DNA of 64,000 nucleotides, from contig JADJES010000006.1 of NCBI GenBank assembly GCA_016708955.1, positions 87,708 through 151,707 on the forward strand, written 5' to 3'. Below the pieces are notes generated by a model. That model did not search any database. It saw only the letters and a program-made list of their open reading frames with translations, and was not told where the DNA came from. This DNA comes from Nitrosomonas sp. (GTDB lineage Bacteria; Pseudomonadota; Gammaproteobacteria; Burkholderiales; Nitrosomonadaceae). The position numbers were made by a program, and so were the translations under genes. The first letter of the stretch is position 1. Every line of letters begins with the position of its first letter. Of the stretch, positions 27,946 to 37,117 are shown piece after piece.

Positions 27946-28806
27946 ATGAAATCACAAAAGAAATTTTCCCCAACTTTCAGCTTTGAGCTTTTCCCGCCTC
28001 AAACCCCGCAAGGTGTTGAGAAACTCCGGTCAACACGCAGGCAATTGGCTCAATACAATCCTAAATTCTTTTCTGTAACTTTTGGTGCCGGCGGCTCAAC
28101 TCGTGAACGAACACTGGAAACAGTGTTAGAAGTTCAAGCAGAAGGACACATTGTTGCTCCTCACCTTTCTTGTATTGGCTCGACGCAGCAGAATATTCGA
28201 GCTATTCTTGAAAAATACCATCAAGCAGGCATTCGGCATATTGTTGCACTCCGTGGCGACTTGCCATCGGGTATGGCACAAGCTGGGGAATTTCGTTATG
28301 CCAGTGAACTGGTTGCATTTATTCGTCAGGAATTTGGATCTTCGTTTCATATCGATGTGGCTGCTTATCCGGAGTGCCATCCACAAGCGCGTTCTGCACA
28401 AGCAGATTTCGAAAATTTTAAGCGGAAAATTGAAACCGGAGCCAATTCTGCGATTACTCAATATTTCTATAATGCGGATGCTTATTATCATTTCGTCGAA
28501 TCCTGCGATTCAGCGGGTTTGAATATTCCGATTGTTCCGGGCATCATGCCAATTAATAAATTTTCCCAACTAGTCCGGTTTTCAGATACTTGTGGCGCTG
28601 AAATTCCGCGCTGGATTCGAAAAAAACTGGAAGGTTATAGTGATGATAGTGCATCCATTCAGGCTTTTGGATTGGATATTGTTACCGACCTTTGTGAGCG
28701 TTTATTGCAAGCCGGTGCACCCGGATTGCATTTTTACACGTTAAATTCAGCCGATTTAACGTCGATTATATGGCAGCGCCTCAATCTGAAAGGAAATACT
28801 GTTTAA
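27946..28806 (+). CDS. metF: 5,10-methylenetetrahydrofolate reductase
   Basis: FAD enzyme that makes 5-methyl-tetrahydrofolate, the methyl donor for methionine synthesis. Characteristic segments are SFELFPPQTPQGVEKL, FSVTFGAGGSTRERT, APHLSCIGS, HIVALRGDLP, QYFYNADAYYHFVE, VPGIMPINKF and PGLHFYTLN. Length (286 residues) is normal. It lies 148 bp after ahcY on the same strand in the methyl-cycle cluster. Confidence 0.96.
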   Translation: MKSQKKFSPTFSFELFPPQTPQGVEKLRSTRRQLAQYNPKFFSVTFGAGGSTRERTLETVLEVQAEGHIVAPHLSCIGSTQQNIRAILEKYHQAGIRHIVALRGDLPSGMAQAGEFRYASELVAFIRQEFGSSFHIDVAAYPECHPQARSAQADFENFKRKIETGANSAITQYFYNADAYYHFVESCDSAGLNIPIVPGIMPINKFSQLVRFSDTCGAEIPRWIRKKLEGYSDDSASIQAFGLDIVTDLCERLLQAGAPGLHFYTLNSADLTSIIWQRLNLKGNTV

Positions 28807-28955
28807 TATAAAAGTTTCCTTGTTTTGGTTTGTTATTTTGTTCCAATACAGACCGTATGGGTCAGCAGGCTGCACGATCTTTTTCCTCAATTCTTTAGCC
28901 GGTATATAATACGCCTCACTATTCTGATTAAAATAATAAAGCACGGGGTTTCAAA

Positions 28956-29645
28956 ATGAAAGAAGTAACAGTTGATCCAGATAAATCCACAGCCGAAGTC
29001 ACAATGCCTGGGATAGCGACTTCAAATGTTTCAACAATGGATGCTTGTATAGCGCACGCAAGAGAAATAATAACTGCTCAGCTTGAACGCATTAAAAGCA
29101 AAGATTATGACTTTGCGCCAGAATTTAAAGAGATGACTATTCAACTTTATTTATTTGGGGTGATGTGGAAATTTGCTGAAAGCTTGGGAAATGTAAATGA
29201 TGCGCGTGAACTGGCCTTCGCAGCTTTGAAATCCATGCTGATCCAAGATGGGTTGCATAAGCGGAAAGTAGCCAAACGCATTGAGTTTCTGAAAAAAATG
29301 TCTAAAATTGAAGATGATCACAATGCATTGGCCGTAGCTATCGGATATGAATCTGAGTCTGATGATAATAGTCTGGCAGAAGTTTTTGATCATTACGTAG
29401 ATGATGTACAAGTCTCTGGTGCCTTCTGGCGACTGTATGATCGTGGCAGAAAGATCATGCTGTATGGTGGTTTATTTATCTCCTTTATCGTGATCTGGTT
29501 TATCACACTATTTATGCCAGGGAATAGTGCGATGGCAATTTTTGCTGCTGGATTAATCTCAGCGGCACTTTTTGTAATACCGGTATTTTTGATTGGTTTA
29601 TTTATATATCGCAAAAAAATAAAGGCAGCCAAACAAGCGGACTGA
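28956..29645 (+). CDS. Hypothetical protein with two C-terminal membrane helices
   Basis: 229 residues. The N-terminal two thirds is soluble and helical (MDACIAHAREIITAQLERIK, LFGVMWKFAESLGNVNDARE, LHKRKVAKRIEFLKKM). It is followed by two membrane helices separated by a short loop (about residues 168-188, MLYGGLFISFIVIWFITLFM, and 193-215) and a basic tail. That topology would put both termini in the cytoplasm. No catalytic motif is recognised. It lies between metF and folD, but nothing ties it to folate chemistry. Confidence 0.7.
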   Translation: MKEVTVDPDKSTAEVTMPGIATSNVSTMDACIAHAREIITAQLERIKSKDYDFAPEFKEMTIQLYLFGVMWKFAESLGNVNDARELAFAALKSMLIQDGLHKRKVAKRIEFLKKMSKIEDDHNALAVAIGYESESDDNSLAEVFDHYVDDVQVSGAFWRLYDRGRKIMLYGGLFISFIVIWFITLFMPGNSAMAIFAAGLISAALFVIPVFLIGLFIYRKKIKAAKQAD

Positions 29646-29734
29646 TATTTACGCGTACTTTGGATGCGCTCGATATTATCTGGTGAATAACGAGAAATTA
29701 AGATTAACTGATCAAACCGGTTACTGGCGTAAAA

Positions 29735-30600
29735 ATGGGCGCTCATATTATAGATGGCAAGAAAATAGCCGAATCAGTGCGTGCAGAATGGAAATTACGG
29801 GCTGAGAAATTGATCCAATCAGGTATTAAACCTGGATTGGCAGTGATTATCGTTGGAGACAATGCGGCATCTAGTATTTATGTCAAGAATAAAGTTAAAG
29901 CTTGCAGTGAAATCGGCATATACTCGGAAGTGCATAGTTTTTCAGGGAGCACGCAGCAAAATGATGTGTTAAATTGCATCCAATCACTCAATGAAAATCC
30001 ACATATTCATGGCATTTTGGTTCAGCTACCATTACCCTCGCATTTTGAAAATAATCGCGTAATTACATCCATTGCCGTAGAGAAAGATGTGGATGGTTTT
30101 CATCTTTACAACATTGGTGCATTGGTTACCGGAAATACAATATTTTCTCCTTGCACACCTTATGGTGTTATGGTGATGCTGGAAAAAATCATATTTCGAT
30201 TGAAGGCCAACACGCCGTAGTAGTGGGGCGTAGCAATATTGTGGGTAAACCGATGGCATTGATGTTATTGGAGCGGGGAGCTACTGTCACTATCTGTACT
30301 TCAAAAACACTTGACTTGCCGCAATTTACAAAAAATGCTGATATCCTAGTGGTAGCAATAGGGAAACCGCGCATGATTACAGCGGAAATGGTAAAGCCTG
30401 GCGCGGTAGTAATAGATGTGGGTATTAATCGATTACCGGATGGGACGCTCTGCGGTGATGTTGATTATGAGTCTGTTAAAAATGTTGCGGGTTATATTAC
30501 TCCAGTTCCTGGCGGGGTAGGACCGATGACCATTTCCATGTTGCTATGTAATACCATCCTAGCGGCTGAGCGTGCACAAACCGGTATTAATCATAGATAA
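29735..30600 (+). pseudogene. folD: Methylenetetrahydrofolate dehydrogenase/cyclohydrolase, apparent frameshift
   Basis: Bifunctional enzyme that interconverts methylene- and formyl-tetrahydrofolate. The first part (29735-30180) reads MGAHIIDGKKIAESVR, YVKNKVKACSEIGI, HGILVQLPLP and KDVDGFHLYN. Frame is lost at an A-run near 30187 (six A present; seven would read VMLEKNHISIEGQ). The second part continues QHAVVVGRSNIVGKPMA, TKNADILVVAIGKP and TPVPGGVGPMTISMLL to 30600. The corrected length of about 288 is standard. As folD is usually essential, a homopolymer error is the likeliest explanation and the gene is probably intact. Confidence 0.92.
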
Positions 30601-30615
30601 GCAAGTTAAATTTTG

Positions 30616-33291
30616 ATGAGTGTGCCAGACATGGAATTGCAACCTGATATTGATCCACAGGAAACACAAGAATGGCTGGATGCTTTGGATTCCGTCATCA
30701 TCAATATGGGTGGAGAGCGTGCACATTTTCTATTGGAAAAGCTTATTGAAAAAGCGCGTCGCTCAGGTGCTTACCTGCCCTACAGCGCCACAACAGCCTA
30801 TATCAATACAATCCCAACCGGCAAAGAAGAACGCTCACTTGGCAACAATGCGATAGAGCATCGTATCCGTTCCTATGTGCGATGGAACGCGATGGCTATG
30901 GTACTGCGTGCCAACAGGAATACCAACGTGGGCGGCCATATTGCTAGTTTTGCTTCCGCTGCCACACTCTATGATGTAGGTTATCATCATTTCTGGCATA
31001 CACCCTGCGAAACACACGGCGGGGATTTGGTATATATACAGGGACATTCTTCCCCGGGGGTCTATGCCTATGCATTTCTTTTCGGGCAATTAAGTCAGGA
31101 ACAACTCGACAATTTTCGTCAAGAAACTGGCGGTAATGGCCTGTCTTCTTATCCACATCCGTGGCTGATGCCGACTTTCTGGAAATTTCCTACAGTTTCA
31201 ATGGGATTAGGACCTTTGATGGCCATTTATCAAGCAAGATTCATGAAGTATTTAGATAGTCGCGGGCTCGTCAATACTGAAGGCCGTAAAATCTGGGCTT
31301 TTATGGGCGACGGTGAGATGGATGAGCCAGAATCATTGGGTGCAATTTCATTGGCATCTCGCGAGAATCTTGATAATTTAATCTTCGTTGTTAATTGTAA
31401 TCTGCAGCGCTTGGATGGTCCGGTACGAGGAAATGGCAAAATTATTCAGGAATTAGAAGGTGCCTTTCGTGGCGCTGGGTGGAACGTGATTAAGGTAATC
31501 TGGGGTTCTTATTGGGATCCTTTGTTGGCTAAAGATACCAAAGGATTACTACAAAAACGCATGATGGAATGTGTTGATGGAGAATACCAAAATTTTAAAG
31601 CCAGAGATGGGGCATATGTTCGTGAACACTTTTTTGGTAAATATCCGGAGTTGCTGGAAATGGTTGCCAATATGTCTGATGATGATATCTGGCGCTTAAA
31701 TAGGGGCGGACACGATCCTTATAAAGTTTATGCTGCCTATGCAGCTGCGGTAAAACATACCGGTCAACCGACAGTAATACTGGCCAAAACCATCAAAGGT
31801 TATGGCATGGGAGAAGCCGGTGAAGCACAAAATATCACCCATCAGCAAAAGAAAATGGGAACAACTTCACTGAAAGCCTTCCGGAATCGCTTTGGTCTGG
31901 ATATCCCCGATGATAAGATCGACGAAGTGCCTTATCTTACCTTCGCTGAGGATTCCCCTGAATTTGCTTATATGCAAGAGCGGCGTAAAGCTTTAGGTGG
32001 CACATTTCATTGTCGCAAAACAAGCGCTCAAGCATTGGAGGTGCCGCCATTGTCAGCTTTTGAGTCTTTGCTGAAAGCTAGCGGGGAGGGCCGTGAGTCC
32101 TCAACAACCATGGCCTTTGTGCGTATTCTCAATATCCTGGTTAAAGATAAGCAGATTGGTAAGCATATTGTTCCTATCGTCGCTGATGAGTCGCGTACTT
32201 TTGGTATGGAAGGCATGTTCCGTCAATTGGGTATCTGGTCATCCGTAGGTCAACTGTATACACCGCAGGATGCTGATCAGCTAATGTACTATAAGGAAGA
32301 CAAGCACGGACAGATTCTACAGGAAGGGATTAACGAAGCAGGTGCCATGTCATCCTGGATAGCTGCGGCGACATCCTATAGCACTCATGGAATTCAGATG
32401 ATTCCATTTTTTATCTTTTATTCGATGTTTGGTTTCCAGCGTATTGGCGATTTAGCCTGGGCTGCTGGGGATATGCGCTGTCGTGGTTTTTTGCTGGGAG
32501 GCACGGCAGGACGTACGACATTGAATGGCGAGGGACTCCAGCATGAAGATGGGCACAGTCATATCGTTGCTTCAACGATTCCCAATTGTATCTCCTACGA
32601 TCCGGCATTTGCATATGAATTGGCCGTCATTATTCAAGATGGTTTGCGTCGCATGTATCAGGAGCAAGAGGATGTTTATTATTACATTACTGTAATGAAT
32701 GAAAACTACTCGCATCCTGAAATGCCGGATGGTGTTGAAAAAGATATACTGAAGGGGATGTATTTATTCAGTGAGGGAGGCGCGAGTAATAATGATTTGC
32801 GCGTACAGTTGCTGGGTGCCGGTACTATTTTGCGTGAAGTGATTGCGGCCGCAGAAATACTCAAAAAAGAATATAACGTACATGCTGATATCTGGAGCGT
32901 GACCAGTTTTAATGAACTAAGGCGTGAAGCATTAAGTATAACGCGCTGGAATATGCTGCACCCAACTGAGCCAGAAAAAGTATCTCATGTGGAAAATTGC
33001 TTCAAAGCGCGAAAAGGACCTATAGTGGCTGCCACTGATTACATGAAAATTTATGCGGATCAGATTCGTGAATTTGTTCCTGGAAAGTATCGTGTTTTGG
33101 GAACGGATGGCTTTGGGCGTTCGGATACGCGTGAGAAATTGCGTCATTTCTTTGAAGTCGATCGATTCTATATTACAGTTGCAGCACTCAAAGCATTATC
33201 GGAAGAGGGGAAAATCTCAAACCAACAGATTGTTCAAGCGATAGAAAAATACGACATTGATCCAGAAAGACCTAATCCGGCAATCAGTTAA
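30616..33291 (+). CDS. aceE: Pyruvate dehydrogenase E1 component (homodimeric type)
   Basis: Thiamine-diphosphate-dependent decarboxylation of pyruvate and acetyl transfer to lipoyl-E2. About 891 residues, the single-chain bacterial type. Visible motifs are GGHIASFASAATLYDVGYHH, the ThDP motif FMGDGEMDEPESLGAIS through VVNCNLQRLDGPV, KTIKGYGMGEAGE and VADESRTFGMEGMFRQ. The start is ATG at 30616; a TTG immediately before it is a less likely start. It is followed by aceF after 93 bp. No lpd gene lies in the window. Confidence 0.97.
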   Translation: MSVPDMELQPDIDPQETQEWLDALDSVIINMGGERAHFLLEKLIEKARRSGAYLPYSATTAYINTIPTGKEERSLGNNAIEHRIRSYVRWNAMAMVLRANRNTNVGGHIASFASAATLYDVGYHHFWHTPCETHGGDLVYIQGHSSPGVYAYAFLFGQLSQEQLDNFRQETGGNGLSSYPHPWLMPTFWKFPTVSMGLGPLMAIYQARFMKYLDSRGLVNTEGRKIWAFMGDGEMDEPESLGAISLASRENLDNLIFVVNCNLQRLDGPVRGNGKIIQELEGAFRGAGWNVIKVIWGSYWDPLLAKDTKGLLQKRMMECVDGEYQNFKARDGAYVREHFFGKYPELLEMVANMSDDDIWRLNRGGHDPYKVYAAYAAAVKHTGQPTVILAKTIKGYGMGEAGEAQNITHQQKKMGTTSLKAFRNRFGLDIPDDKIDEVPYLTFAEDSPEFAYMQERRKALGGTFHCRKTSAQALEVPPLSAFESLLKASGEGRESSTTMAFVRILNILVKDKQIGKHIVPIVADESRTFGMEGMFRQLGIWSSVGQLYTPQDADQLMYYKEDKHGQILQEGINEAGAMSSWIAAATSYSTHGIQMIPFFIFYSMFGFQRIGDLAWAAGDMRCRGFLLGGTAGRTTLNGEGLQHEDGHSHIVASTIPNCISYDPAFAYELAVIIQDGLRRMYQEQEDVYYYITVMNENYSHPEMPDGVEKDILKGMYLFSEGGASNNDLRVQLLGAGTILREVIAAAEILKKEYNVHADIWSVTSFNELRREALSITRWNMLHPTEPEKVSHVENCFKARKGPIVAATDYMKIYADQIREFVPGKYRVLGTDGFGRSDTREKLRHFFEVDRFYITVAALKALSEEGKISNQQIVQAIEKYDIDPERPNPAIS

Positions 33292-33384
33292 ATAAGAATT
33301 GATCTATTAAATATAATAATCAATAAGTTAAGTAAAATGATTGCATCAATGTCTTTTCGTATTGAAACATTTTGAGGAAAGCAT

Positions 33385-34695
33385 GTGGCTGAATTAAAGA
33401 AAGTATTAATCCCTGATATCGGTGATTTCAAAGATGTTCCAGTAATTGAGGTGCTGGTAAAAACAGGCGATGAAGTTAAAGCTGAAGATTCATTGGTTAC
33501 GCTGGAATCCGATAAAGCTACTATAGAAATCCCGTCCGCATACTCAGGTTTGATTAAGGAAATTTTTGTCAAAGCAGGCGATAAAGTATCGGAAGGTACA
33601 ACGGTTCTAACTATTGAAACTTCAGATAGCGATCATGCAATAGCGCCTAATCAAGCTCCTGATATTGCGCCAGTTAAGAATGATGTTGCAACACAACCTG
33701 AAATAGCAGCCAAGCAAGCTGTCATTCAGCAAATTCAGAAATTGCCACAGCAAAATGAATCCTCAGTCAGCAGCACTTTTTCTAAAGCACATGCCAGTCC
33801 ATCAATACGCCGCTTCGCACGGGAATTAGGGGTAAATCTCGATTTAATCACAGGCAATGGCCCTAAACATAGAATTCTCAAAGAAGATGTGCAAGCCTAT
33901 GTAAAAACCGAACTATCAAAAGCGCGTAGCAATGGAACCGGATTGTCGCTTAATTTATTGCCGTGGCCACAGGTCAATTTTGCCAAATTCGGCCCGATTG
34001 AGCTAAAACCTTTAACGCGAATTAAACAAATTTCTGGTGCCAATTTGCATCGGAATTGGGTAATGATTCCGCATGTGACCCAGTTTGACGAAGCTGATAT
34101 CTCTGATTTAGAGAATTTGCGAAAAGAATCCAATGAAAGTGACAAAGAAAATAAAGTAAAATTAACTTTATTGGCTTTTTTGATGAAGGCATTAATCTCG
34201 CCTCTGAAAAAATTCCCTGAATTCAATGCATCCCTCGATAATACTGTAGCTGGCGAGGCTAATCTGGTCATTAAGCATTTTTATCATATCGGCTTTGCCG
34301 TCGATACGATCAATGGATTAGTTGTTCCTGTTATTAAGGATGTTGATCAGAAGGGAATCATAACTATCGCCGAAGAATTAACAAGACTCTCTTTGCTGGC
34401 ACGTGAAGGTAAATTAAAACCAACTGATATGCAAGGCGCAAGTTTTACCATTTCCAGCTTGGGTGGAATCGGCGGCACTGCGTTTACACCGATTATCAAC
34501 GCACCTGAAGTTGCTATTCTGGGTATTTCAAAGGCAAGTATTAAGCCTGTTTATCGCGACAACCAATTTATTCCACGTTTAATGCTTCCCTTGTCACTTT
34601 CTTACGATCACCGAGTTATTGATGGGGCAACTGCTGCGCGTTTTACGACTCATTTGGCGGAAGTGTTGACAGATATGCGCTTGGCTTTATTATAA
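33385..34695 (+). CDS. aceF: Pyruvate dehydrogenase E2, dihydrolipoamide acetyltransferase
   Basis: Core acetyltransferase of the pyruvate dehydrogenase complex, 436 residues. One lipoyl domain (about residues 1-75) with the lipoylated Lys in LESDKATIEIPS. An Ala/Gln-rich linker follows, then an E3/E1-binding domain (ASPSIRRFARELGVNLDLI) and the catalytic domain with the active-site His in SYDHRVIDGATAARF. It has one lipoyl domain, fewer than the three of E. coli. The start is a GTG preceded by GAGGAAA; an ATG two bases upstream is out of frame. Confidence 0.96.
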   Translation: MAELKKVLIPDIGDFKDVPVIEVLVKTGDEVKAEDSLVTLESDKATIEIPSAYSGLIKEIFVKAGDKVSEGTTVLTIETSDSDHAIAPNQAPDIAPVKNDVATQPEIAAKQAVIQQIQKLPQQNESSVSSTFSKAHASPSIRRFARELGVNLDLITGNGPKHRILKEDVQAYVKTELSKARSNGTGLSLNLLPWPQVNFAKFGPIELKPLTRIKQISGANLHRNWVMIPHVTQFDEADISDLENLRKESNESDKENKVKLTLLAFLMKALISPLKKFPEFNASLDNTVAGEANLVIKHFYHIGFAVDTINGLVVPVIKDVDQKGIITIAEELTRLSLLAREGKLKPTDMQGASFTISSLGGIGGTAFTPIINAPEVAILGISKASIKPVYRDNQFIPRLMLPLSLSYDHRVIDGATAARFTTHLAEVLTDMRLALL

Positions 34696-34720
34696 AAGAT
34701 ATGGATGATTACTGACCTAG

Positions 34721-35398
34721 GTGGTGGCTATCGAAAAAATTCCTCTTATTGGTATTTATGGTGGAACATTTGATCCTATCCATTATGGCCATCTGCGAAT
34801 TGCTGAAGAATTGCTCGATATGACCAATCTGAAGCGTATCATTTTTGTTCCTTCTGGCGCCCCCCGTTTACGTGCTGCTCCTATTGCAGCAAGAAATCAT
34901 CGTTCTAATATGGTACATCTGGCCATCCGGGATAACAATGCGTTTTCGCTTGATGAACGGGAGGTTAATCGTCCTGGAATAAGTACATCGATCGAGACAC
35001 TCCAAGAATATCAATGCGAATTGGGGGATAGTGCGGCACTTTGCTTTATCCTTGGGATGGATGCGTTTGTAAAAATAAATCAGTGGCATAATTGGCATGA
35101 GTTGTTCAGTCTATGTCATATGATAATTGTCGCACGTCCGGGTTATACATCCATCAATGATTATCAAAATCTGCCGGCAGATATCAAAAAAGAATTTGTT
35201 ACTCGCCGTGTTCTGGATGCCGATGATCTAGGGCTTCAAACCAGCGGTTTTATCTATACGGCACAAACATCATTGTTGGAAATCTCTGCATCACACATAA
35301 GATCATTGATAAACTCTGGAAAAAGCATACGTTATCTACTTCCAGAAAACGTCTCTGATTATATTAAATCCAATTGCCTATATACCGGGAATATATGA
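34721..35398 (+). CDS. nadD: Nicotinate-nucleotide adenylyltransferase
   Basis: Adenylates nicotinate mononucleotide to deamido-NAD in NAD synthesis. Shows the nucleotidyltransferase signature GIYGGTFDPIHYGHLR near the N-terminus, FILGMDAFVKINQWHNW, and the C-terminal ISASHIRSLINSGKSIRYLL (ISxTxIR-type motif). Two tandem GTG codons (34721, 34724) are possible starts. The stop overlaps the rsfS start (ATGA), so the two are translationally coupled. Confidence 0.95.
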   Translation: MVAIEKIPLIGIYGGTFDPIHYGHLRIAEELLDMTNLKRIIFVPSGAPRLRAAPIAARNHRSNMVHLAIRDNNAFSLDEREVNRPGISTSIETLQEYQCELGDSAALCFILGMDAFVKINQWHNWHELFSLCHMIIVARPGYTSINDYQNLPADIKKEFVTRRVLDADDLGLQTSGFIYTAQTSLLEISASHIRSLINSGKSIRYLLPENVSDYIKSNCLYTGNI

Positions 35399-35721
35399 AT
35401 TCAGAAGAGCTGGTCAATATCGTTGTCGATGCACTGGAGGATATTAAGGCCTATGATATTGATGTGATTAATGTTTCTAAAATCACATCCATGTTTGAAT
35501 ATATCGTTATTGCGAGCGCAGATTCTTCACGCCAGACAAAATCGCTGGCAAACAATGTACAAGAAAAAGTCAAAGCTGCAGGAGGAAGAGTCTACAGTAT
35601 GGAAGGAGAGCAGACAGGAGAATGGCTGCTCGTTGATTTAGGAGACGTGATTGTGCATATCATGCTACCGGTTGCACGCGAATACTATAATCTGAAGGCA
35701 TTATGGTCTGGGCAGAATTAG
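35395..35721 (+). CDS. rsfS: Ribosome silencing factor
   Basis: RsfS binds ribosomal protein L14 and blocks subunit joining when nutrients are scarce. 108 residues, normal size. Family segments seen: VDALEDIKAYDIDVINV, EYIVIASADSSRQTKSLANN, EGEQTGEWLLVDLGDVIVHI and REYYNLKALW. The ATG at 35395 overlaps the nadD stop; the upstream in-frame codon at 35374 lies inside nadD and is rejected. Confidence 0.95.
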   Translation: MNSEELVNIVVDALEDIKAYDIDVINVSKITSMFEYIVIASADSSRQTKSLANNVQEKVKAAGGRVYSMEGEQTGEWLLVDLGDVIVHIMLPVAREYYNLKALWSGQN

Positions 35722-35778
35722 AGCAGGCTATTTGGCGCAACAGAATGTGAGCTGTCAATCTTCTGATTTCTCCTAATT

Positions 35779-36249
35779 ATGAAATTTTTTATACTCGCGG
35801 TTGGGAACAAAATGCCGGATTGGGTTAGGGCTGGTTATTTTGAATATATCAAACGTTTGCCGCGTGAAATAACAATTAATTTAATTGAGATTAAGCCTGA
35901 GAAACGTGTTAGTGGAAAACAAACCGGACAACTGTTACTTGCCGAATGTCAGCGGATCCGCGCAGCCCTGCCACCCGACTGCCATACTGTGGTACTTGAT
36001 GAAGGCGGCCAACAATGGACAACAGTAAAATTTGCAAATGTAATAAAAGAGTGGACGATTGATGGGGGATCTGTTGCATTTGTTATCGGGAGTGCGGATG
36101 GGCTGCATGCAGATATCAAGCAAACAGCAAATGAATTGCTCGCTTTATCAAAACTCACTTTACCTCATGGCCTTGTACGCGTTTTGTTGGCAGAACAACT
36201 GTATCGCGCCATATCGATTATCAAGAATCATCCTTATCATAGGAGTTAA
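35779..36249 (+). CDS. rlmH: 23S rRNA pseudouridine-1915 N3-methyltransferase
   Basis: SPOUT-class methyltransferase acting on pseudouridine 1915 in helix 69 of 23S rRNA. 156 residues as in the family. Seen are the N-terminal KFFILAVGNKMPDWVRAGYF, VLDEGGQQW, the SAM-binding knot FVIGSADGLH and the C-terminal LPHGLVRVLLAEQLYRAISI with NHPYHRS. It follows rsfS by 57 bp, the conserved rsfS-rlmH order. Confidence 0.96.
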   Translation: MKFFILAVGNKMPDWVRAGYFEYIKRLPREITINLIEIKPEKRVSGKQTGQLLLAECQRIRAALPPDCHTVVLDEGGQQWTTVKFANVIKEWTIDGGSVAFVIGSADGLHADIKQTANELLALSKLTLPHGLVRVLLAEQLYRAISIIKNHPYHRS

Positions 36250-36358
36250 GTCAAATCATGAAGACATGACTAATATCACTTTCCATTTTTTAAGATACGA
36301 TGGATAAAACAATAGGGATAAAAATTAAGCGTATTTGAATTATAGAGTATTGATTGCG

Positions 36359-36976
36359 ATGTTTTCAGAAAACCAAATATATCTTGCTTCAAGAAGTCCA
36401 AGAAGACGTGAACTGTTAAGACAAATTGGCGTGAAATGTAATTTATTAATGATGCGGGAAACGCTTGGCCGTGAAATTGATATTGATGAGCAACCGCTTA
36501 TTGACGAATCGCCGACTGATTATATTTATCGTATTACTCAATCTAAAGCGAATGAAGGCTGGAGGCGAGTGGTCCAGCGCCGATTGCCGATACTGCCCGT
36601 TTTGGTGGCTGACACGATTGTTACGATTGATGGTTGTATTCTAGGTAAGCCACAAGATATTAAACATGCAGAAGAAATGCTAAAAACATTGTCAGGCCGC
36701 TCACACCAAGTTTTAACAGCCATTGGTGTGGGGGTTAAAGATAATATACAAGTGAGATTATCGACATCAACAGTAAGATTCCGTCAGATCAGCGAGCGAG
36801 AGATTCGTAATTACCTAGCAAATAACAGTATCCTGGATAAAGCGGGTGCTTACGCTGTTCAAGGCATGGCAGCTGCATTTATTGTTGAGATATCCGGCAG
36901 CTATAGCGGAATCATGGGGTTGCCTCTCTATGAAACAGCACAATTATTAGAAGAAACTGGCATAGGGATTTTTTAA
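36359..36976 (+). CDS. maf: Maf-type nucleoside triphosphate pyrophosphatase (YhdE-like)
   Basis: Hydrolyses dTTP/UTP and modified nucleotides to monophosphates. Family marks are YLASRSPRRRELLRQIG, VADTIVTIDG, LGKPQDIKHAEEMLKTLSGR, TVRFRQISEREIRNYL and DKAGAYAVQGMAAAFIV. These resemble the YhdE (dTTP/UTP) rather than the YceF branch. The ATG at 36359 is preferred because the family starts just before YLAS; a TTG at 36335 would add eight residues. It precedes rng, a widely conserved pairing. Confidence 0.92.
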   Translation: MFSENQIYLASRSPRRRELLRQIGVKCNLLMMRETLGREIDIDEQPLIDESPTDYIYRITQSKANEGWRRVVQRRLPILPVLVADTIVTIDGCILGKPQDIKHAEEMLKTLSGRSHQVLTAIGVGVKDNIQVRLSTSTVRFRQISEREIRNYLANNSILDKAGAYAVQGMAAAFIVEISGSYSGIMGLPLYETAQLLEETGIGIF

Positions 36977-37117
36977 TAATTGTCACGCAATTGTGACCCT
37001 AAGTTATTGAAATTAGAATGTCGTATCGTACAAGTTGCTACACCAAGTATCGTTGTAAGCATCGTTAGCTTTCAACTCCAGAAATCAGACTGATTATATG
37101 TATAGTTCATACGCTAT

